Assembly (NCBI GenBank): GCA_028583405.1
Contig: JAPTMU010000160.1
Location: 124,001-188,000, forward strand
DNA: 64,000 nt
Direction: 5' to 3'
Origin: Pogonophryne albipinna
Taxonomy: Eukaryota; Chordata; Actinopteri; Perciformes; Artedidraconidae
Position 1 is the first letter of the stretch, and each line of letters opens with the position of its first letter. The translations under genes were made by a program, and so were the position numbers. Positions 33,171 to 64,000 of this stretch are shown here, in pieces. The notes below the pieces were generated by a model that was not told the DNA's origin, did no database searches, and saw only the letters and a program-made list of their open reading frames with translations.

Positions 33171-33864
33171 TTGGTCCCCCCCAATGTTGACTCCATGGTT
33201 ACGGCCTTGACTTGGATTTTGTCATACATGGCTTTGACCCACTCTTTTGAGTCTGTTGTCGTCATAGCCTCCTTAAATGTCTGTGGAATGCCACATACTG
33301 CTCTGTAGCAGTAGTCTACGGTAGTATGAATCCCATCACTATCACTGTCTTCAGTTACAAAGTCCTTTAAGTGACTTGGTTCCCTTCTGTCTCTAGTCGG
33401 GTATCTCCCACCCTCAGATTCATCATCTGTCCCACTTGGTTGTGTTTTGGCTACTGTCGTGAGACATAGTTACTGGACTGTCACTTTGTGCACAAGTCTC
33501 TTTAGCATTCTCTGTACTCTCATTTATCTCCTGTGTGACCCTGCTAGCCCTAGGCTGCCTCACACTGTCTTTGTCATCATTTGGGTCTGACCCAAATGTC
33601 TGTGTCTGTTTCTCCACAGTTACCTTGTTTACAAACTTGACTAGCCTGTGCTTTTGTACTTTCTCAGTATCTGGGTGATAGACCAAATACGCGGGGCTGT
33701 TCTTGTCATAACCCACAAAACGCCCCTGATCACACCTGGAATCAAGTTTTCCCTTGTCCTGCTTGTATGTGTAACATACAGACCCAAACTTCTGCATTGT
33801 AGAGACGTTAAGCTTTTTATCTGTCAGCATCTGGTAAGGGGTTTGGCCTGTACACCTGTTAAAA

Positions 33865-35115
33865 CGGGCCGCCCCTGGCCAACTTGGGGCCCCAAGCGAC
33901 ATTGTGAGATGAGGCCCCCCCCCAACCGACAGGAGTGAAACAATTTTTTTTGGAAACCAAGTAGGCTGCTTTGCAAATATAATTCCTGTTTATTATTATT
34001 ATTATCAACACAGTTACTTTTTTATACAGTGAGGTAAATGGTAAATGTGCATGTATGTCTGCATTTCCTGCCAAATACTAGCCTCAAAAAGATTAAAATA
34101 TAATTAATGCAAATAAACTACTTCTACTAATAATAATCATCATAATCAATTCAATAATATAAATACTATATTATAATAAAGTTGTAATATAGTCAAGACA
34201 AAACATGCTTATGACATGCTCAAAAACTGATATTTCTTAAATCTGTATTCTAGTTCCCTCTGTCAGCAATGTATCAACAACTACACACACATTTCTATCA
34301 GTGTTTCTCTGTGTTGTGGTTGACATGATGATGACTGTTAGGAGTTAAGGGGAGAGGCTGAGAATCACCATGATGATGACTGTTAGGAGTTAAGGGGAGA
34401 GGCTGAGAATCACCATGATGATGACTGTTAGGAGTTAAGGGGAGAGGCTGAGAATCACCATGAAATGTGCAAATTTACATAAAAATGAATAAAAGGGGAA
34501 AAAATGCTCCATGTTTTTTAGGCTGTAAACTTTAACTGTTATCTAAGCCAACTAGACAGACAGTGTATCTTCCTCCTGTACATTAGCAGATAAAAGGCAT
34601 AACATACTTGAATGAATGGCAAATAAAGAATGCTGGAAATAACTGCATCTCCATTAGCCTATATGCTATGCAGAGACTGCCTTCTTCATGTCCTGAATTG
34701 CAGCTGATGTTTTAATATGGCAATTGGCAATATGACTTATACAACATTCGCAAGTTGTACATTTGACTCATACAATAACCCACCTTCGAGTGATGCTCTA
34801 GTTTCTTCATGTTTTTTTTTTTTTCCCTCTTGCTTGCGCCAGACTGAAACTGTCTTTTCACCGACATCTCTTCACCTGCACTAGTGGCCGTATCAAAGCC
34901 GTGATTGGCCAGATGTCGATTCATTGCAACGGTGTCGGGTTACAGACGTGCTCCCCTTGTCACCTCTCACTCTCGCGGGGTGCGCGGAGAACTGAGCGGA
35001 GAACTGCGTACAGCAGCTGAGGCCCTCTGGGCGGGGCCCCCTGCGCAAGGCGGGGCTCCATGCAGCCTGCGTGATTGGCCTGTAGGGAGGGGCGGCCCTA
35101 CCCATCTCAAAAAGA
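33865..35115. mobile_element. DNA element inserted in the Copia integrase (hAT-like)
   Basis: Bounded by GGGCCGCCCCTGGCC on the left and the inverted GGGAGGGGCGGCCCT on the right. A minus-strand frame at 34712-34924 contains SVKRQFQSGASKREKKK, similar to the N-terminus of TTF-finger hAT transposases. No clean target duplication was seen, and about 25 residues of Copia integrase are missing at the junction, so the insertion came with a deletion. Confidence 0.6.
34324..34461. repeat. Three tandem 45-bp units
   Basis: CATGATGATGACTGTTAGGA followed by 25 bp repeats three times without change. Confidence 0.95.
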
Positions 35116-37319
35116 GTACGCCAGCTTCTCTCAGCTGTACCGTTCTGGTAGGGTGAGTACGGGCCGACGTCTCATGTCTAATCCCGTTTTTCCTTAACAA
35201 CGTTTGGAAATCCCTGCATGTGAACTCGGTGCCGTTGTCTGACCTTATACACTTCACTTTCCCGTATGGGGCTGTATCTGCTAGGGATTTTCCGTTGCCT
35301 GTAACGTGTCACTTTTAGTTTTTAGAAAATATACAAATATTGCTCCTGAGTAGTAATCGGTGAATGACTGTACATATTTGTAACCATCTCTTGACTCTGT
35401 AGCTACTGGACCGGCTAGGTCCGTGTGTACCATTTGTAATGGAGCCTTGGCTCTACTATCAGGGTTTCTATTTCTGGTTTGTGCAAATTTCCCCTGAATA
35501 CACACCTCACATTCTTGGTCGGGTCTATCTGTTTTGCCCTTGATCTGCATACCTTCAACCACATTTTGCATTTTTAGCACATCGTAATCATAATTACAGT
35601 GGCCTAGTATTTCATGCCACGTCTGTACATCATGGCAAGCATTGCACTTGTCACTATTCTCACCTTCAGTGTGCCAATAATACAACCTGTTGTGAATGTC
35701 AAACCTGGTACCGTCTTTGTGTATCAAAGCGTCTTTTCCCTGCTTGAAAACGACCGTGGCTCCGCTGGCGGTCGCTGCCTTCACTGAGAAGATGTCCTGG
35801 GGATATGACGGTTTAAACAACGCCTTTCTCAGCGTAGTGGTATGTCGCCGTCCTCTGCTGTCGACCAGGCAAACCTCTGCTTCTCCCTTGCGTTGAGCGA
35901 CGCCGTTGCACCGGGTACCGTCAGCGTGCCAGCTCCACGCAGTGTGTCTTTGGCTTGAACGTGTCATCGAAGTTTTTGAACTTGGTGATGTCCGTGATGA
36001 TGTGCGAGGTGCCTCCTGTGTCGACCATCAGGCCCTTCTCCTGGATGCCGTGTGCTGGCTGCCGCTGGACCCTGGTTTCTCCGTCTTTGATCCTGAAGAC
36101 GTAATCTGCGTCGTAGCCGCCGCCATCTTCTTCTGAGACTTTTCTCGCGCCATCTTGTCTGTCTTTACACCTGCACGTGGCGTCTTTGTGTGTGTCACTT
36201 TTGCATTGACTACACCATGTCTTCTGCTGACACACTCTCGCTCTGTGGCCTTTTGTGCCGCACTTAAAACACATAATATCTGCATTGTCACTGTTCCTGT
36301 CATATGCACCTTGCTTGGCGGGCCGCCGTCTGGGTCTCACTTGAGTCTTCATCACGTTATCACTCGACTCTGTCGTGCTTAATTTCTCTGTGTCTTCAAA
36401 ACTCCTTAGCTTTGTCCTGAACTCTGGAAACGTTATATTGTCATCATTATGTGCCACGTGTATTGCAAATGGCCTAAACATCTCAGGCAGTCATTTTAAG
36501 ACCATGGCTATCAGTAGGCCGTCGCCTAACGTTTCACCTGCGTTCCGTAGCGCAGTGATGGTGATTTCTGCCCGTATGATATAGTCCGTGACACTTTCAC
36601 TGTTCGTCTTCTGAAGTGATGTCAACATGGTATACAAGTTTATTATCCGGGGTTTTCCCCTCCTGGCATAATATCCTCTTAATATCTTTAGGCTTCTCTT
36701 GCATTGTCGGGCGCATCCCTCAAAATTAGCGAGAGGCTTTTTGTCGTCTAAAAGTTGTATTAGCTCAGCATACGCGTCTGCATTTTTCTTGCCGTTTGCC
36801 GCTATCTCGGCTTCACTATTTGGTTCTCTTCTAATCGTGTTCTTTAACCCTTAATAGGTGAAGGTGTCCTAACACTTTTGTTTCCCACAGTTCATACTTA
36901 GTTTCATCTCCGTCGAGGCAACCTGCTTGTCCCTCGATGATCCATGTTAGCTTATCTTGCTATCCCGTTAGCACGCTGTTCGCCGTGACTTTCAGACGGT
37001 GATAAATCTTCAAACTTCTCCCCGAATGACTCCTGGGCCCATAACCTGTTAAAGTTTATGATGGCAGCTTCTTCATACGTTACACTCGGAGAGAAATAGT
37101 GGAGACGGAGACGATGAACTGTTTAGCCCTTGAGCATGATTTATTTTCCTCTGCTTCTCAGGTGTTCCCTTTCGCTCAGCCGAGCTCACTTAGAATGAAC
37201 ACACAGACAGTGTACACGTGCATCAGGTGAACACACCCTCATTTACATGACGCAAGCCTTACGCGGCACGTAACATACAGTGCCTCACAGTGGTACAATA
37301 CCAATATTACTTCCCTACA

Positions 37320-37926
37320 GTACAGAATAGACATAATCTCTCTAGAGTCTATACATATAATAACTGAGGACATATGTAAACATTTCCCTTAACACCATGT
37401 GTTGAGCAAACCTAACATTTGCATACGCTTCAAGAATTGTCCCTACAGTGAAGTATGGTGGGGGCTGCATGACGTAGGTTGTATCCATCATGTTGTACCG
37501 AGTGCTAGTCCTACCATTACAAAACCTAATCACCACTTCTGACTCTGAAATCATCCAGCAGTTTAAATCCAACTCTGACACAGAAAGATTCAATTTGCTT
37601 CGATTAGCATTAAGAGCAAGTGCAATAAATAAACATTGCCATGGAGTTTTAATATCGTTACTCACTTTTTTATTTAAGCAGCTTTATTCATACCAGCCCA
37701 GATACAACCCAATAATTAGCACGTGTTTAAAAAGCTGCCTGAAGACCACAGAGGATGCCGACCACAATTTAGAACATTTACAAGCAAAAACAGATTAAAT
37801 AAACAAGTATTATTCATCACAACCTGGCAACGATTGTGTTCCTATTATTGACTTAATAAAGGGTGCCATATTAAATAGTAAAAAAAAAAAAAAGAAGCAA
37901 GACAAGTGGCTGCATATAAAATAATA
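37320..37926. other. No gene recognised
   Basis: CAGTGAAGTATGGTGGGGGC at 37447 encodes VKYGGGCM, reminiscent of a Tc1 transposase block but too short to claim. Open frames of about 100 codons on both strands (37342-37798) have no recognisable domain. Confidence 0.35.
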
Positions 37927-38883
37927 TTTATTGACTTATTCAAAATTAAGGATGCTAATAGGATACAATTAATCAGGTGTAAACAGGCTTGAAACTTTGC
38001 ACTGTTAGGCTCTGATATTCGCCGGGGCCTCAGAAAAAGATTGTGTAAATGGATGGAGCAGTTAAGTCCCCGACTAATGTCATAAACACTAATGAGTACA
38101 GTCTCTTCAGAAGGAGGAAAAACAATAAACACATGCACAGGGGAAGCAAAACAGTTCAACAGCATACTGGAGACTCACTGTCCTGTTCCAGCATCTCCAG
38201 AACCAGGCCTCATGCAATTATAGATGCTGAGACACCAGCATGTCACCACTATGGGAGACTGGGATTTCCCATGCACTTATGGGCATCAGTTACAATATGA
38301 CCAATCAATAAAAGATGGGCAACCAAAAAAAAAAGAGCAATTCAGTTTAAAAACTTGACAAAAGCACTTTATAGGGAATTGAAAAAATAACAATATTCAT
38401 ACAAAACATTATTCCATTAACTTAAAATGTTAAGTGCCAGAAAACTATGCCTTTCATACACCTGATCAAGTAATTGAAAAGCTTTCACCACCAGAGGTGA
38501 CGTTGAGAATAACTGGAGGACAGAGGAAGCAGATGCTGCTGTTCATCCGGTGGACACAGCAGGAGGCCGGGCGCTCTGTGGGGACCGGAACAATTACCTA
38601 CTGTCTATCTGCATACGAACTTAAGTTCACAGGCAGTAAGAAAAAAAAAAACAGAAAATATTTCCTCCCTAAGCCAAAAGTCTGGGCACTTCGGTAGGCG
38701 TGTGTTCCTGAAGATAAACACCTGATGCAGAGGGGAGGAGGAGTTTAGCCAAGGATCCGTGTAACCAACAAACCAAGACTATCATGTGGCCTTCCCCAAT
38801 GAACACATTACACACTAATCTAATACTGCTAGCCCCCCCCCCCCCCCCATTCACAGTGAATTTGGTGCTGTGCCTAACAACCC
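37927..38883 (-). other. Probable 3' untranslated region of the grhl2-like gene
   Basis: Lies directly downstream of the stop codon at 38884-38886 on the minus strand. An AATAAA on that strand occurs at 37927-37932 and could be the polyadenylation signal; the true end is unknown. A C-rich run sits at 38836-38850. Confidence 0.35.
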
Positions 38884-63705
<24,822 letters not shown>

Positions 63706-64000
63706 CTGATAGGTTTAAAGCAAACACACAAAACGTGTTAAAAACAAATCAGAATGTATTTAGACACTTTATATTTGGAATAAATGAGAAACCATACGTT
63801 CAAAGTCCATCAAACGTGTCAATTAGTGAGCACAGTAAGTGCACGAGAGTAAACGCATATGCAACGTTGTCTGGTTTCAGTTCGAACTGTAACACCACAT
63901 ACAGTATGTATTTTGAAGTCCATATTTGCCACTGATGTCAACCATTGGCCAGTAATTGTTTGCCAATTAATTTAAAAGTTTACAAAGGCAACCTGGAAAC

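Larger units (their letters stand above)
33175..36900 (-). pseudogene. Copia Gag-Pol polyprotein
   Basis: Gag part: [20 protein letters not shown] before an in-frame TGA at 36491, then FRPFAIHVAHNDDN, and the zinc knuckle CFKCGTKGHRARVC with a second CSQC finger. Protease: LMVDTGGTSHIITD, where Copia proteases usually have DTGA or DSGA. Pre-integrase: LYYWH and TWHEILGHCNYD, then CEVCIQGK. Integrase core: VHTDLAGPV, FTDYYSG and RSDNGTEFTC. A one-base frameshift follows at about 35145. After the inserted element the frame resumes at 33870 with RCTGQTPYQML and DSRCDQGRFVGYD. Reverse transcriptase begins with DSKEWVKAMYDKI near 33230 and is cut. Confidence 0.8.
33175..37319 (-). mobile_element. 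Copia-type LTR retrotransposon, decayed
   Basis: Minus strand, in Copia order: Gag with zinc knuckle, protease, pre-integrase, integrase, then the first residues of reverse transcriptase. A possible 5' LTR starts TGTAGGGAAG at 37319 and runs to about 37080, with an AATAAA inside, but its end and the matching 3' LTR were not found. The element is cut by a second transposon at 33865-35115 and ends near 33175 within the reverse transcriptase, so the 3' half is gone. Confidence 0.75.

Noticed and set aside
37440..37475. Tc1 transposase fragment (VKYGGGCM)
   Set aside because: Too short to distinguish from chance; no flanking transposase sequence or terminal repeats found.
37489..37926. Continuation of the host gene or a second host gene
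   Set aside because: Open frames of about 100 codons overlap on both strands without splice-site or domain support.

Overview
The window reads as nuclear DNA of a teleost fish. It holds part of one recognisable host gene, a grainyhead-like transcription factor most like grhl2, on the minus strand. The remainder is dense, nested mobile DNA of types typical of fish: L2, Rex1 and L1-type LINEs, a DIRS-like end, Gmr1-like and Copia LTR elements, an endogenous-retrovirus-like element, hAT, Tc1/mariner and other TIR transposons, a V-SINE-like SINE, and long (TG)n tracts. No rRNA, bona fide tRNA gene or CRISPR array was seen.

Layout. 1-515: 5' end of a DIRS-like element (minus). 541-790: L2 scrap. 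1552-6112: IS630/Tc1-like transposon split by a nearly full L2 copy (about 2500-5742). 6360-15270: a dispersed repeat in several copies, broken by a fold-back DNA transposon (6835-8690) and an L1-type LINE (8959-14205, 18-bp target duplication), the latter itself broken by a solo LTR (12851-13401). 15440-17780: an L2/CR1-type LINE with an esterase-type ORF1, lacking its 3' half. 18604-27704: a 9.1-kb retrovirus-like element on the minus strand with two LTRs, primer site and polypurine tract but almost no coding content. 28051-32201: an hAT transposon with an apparently intact three-exon transposase. 33170-37319: a Copia element (minus), decayed and interrupted.

38884-63705: thirteen consecutive coding exons of the grhl2-like gene, minus strand, all with compatible splice phases (1563 nt including the stop, 520 residues). 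They run from the region before the CP2 DNA-binding domain through the C-terminal dimerisation domain; roughly the first hundred residues lie beyond the right edge. Its introns hold a Rex1 LINE, a 57-bp minisatellite, a mariner whose catalytic-motif DNA has expanded into a 21-bp minisatellite, a Gmr1-like LTR element inserted into that minisatellite, another solo LTR, two Tc1-like elements, and an hAT inside an hAT that carries further insertions.

The host gene would act in the nucleus as a dimeric DNA-binding regulator of epithelial genes, as known for the family. The mobile elements do not form a pathway with it; they matter for intron size and as a datable order of insertions. All family names come from recognising motifs by eye; no search was run.
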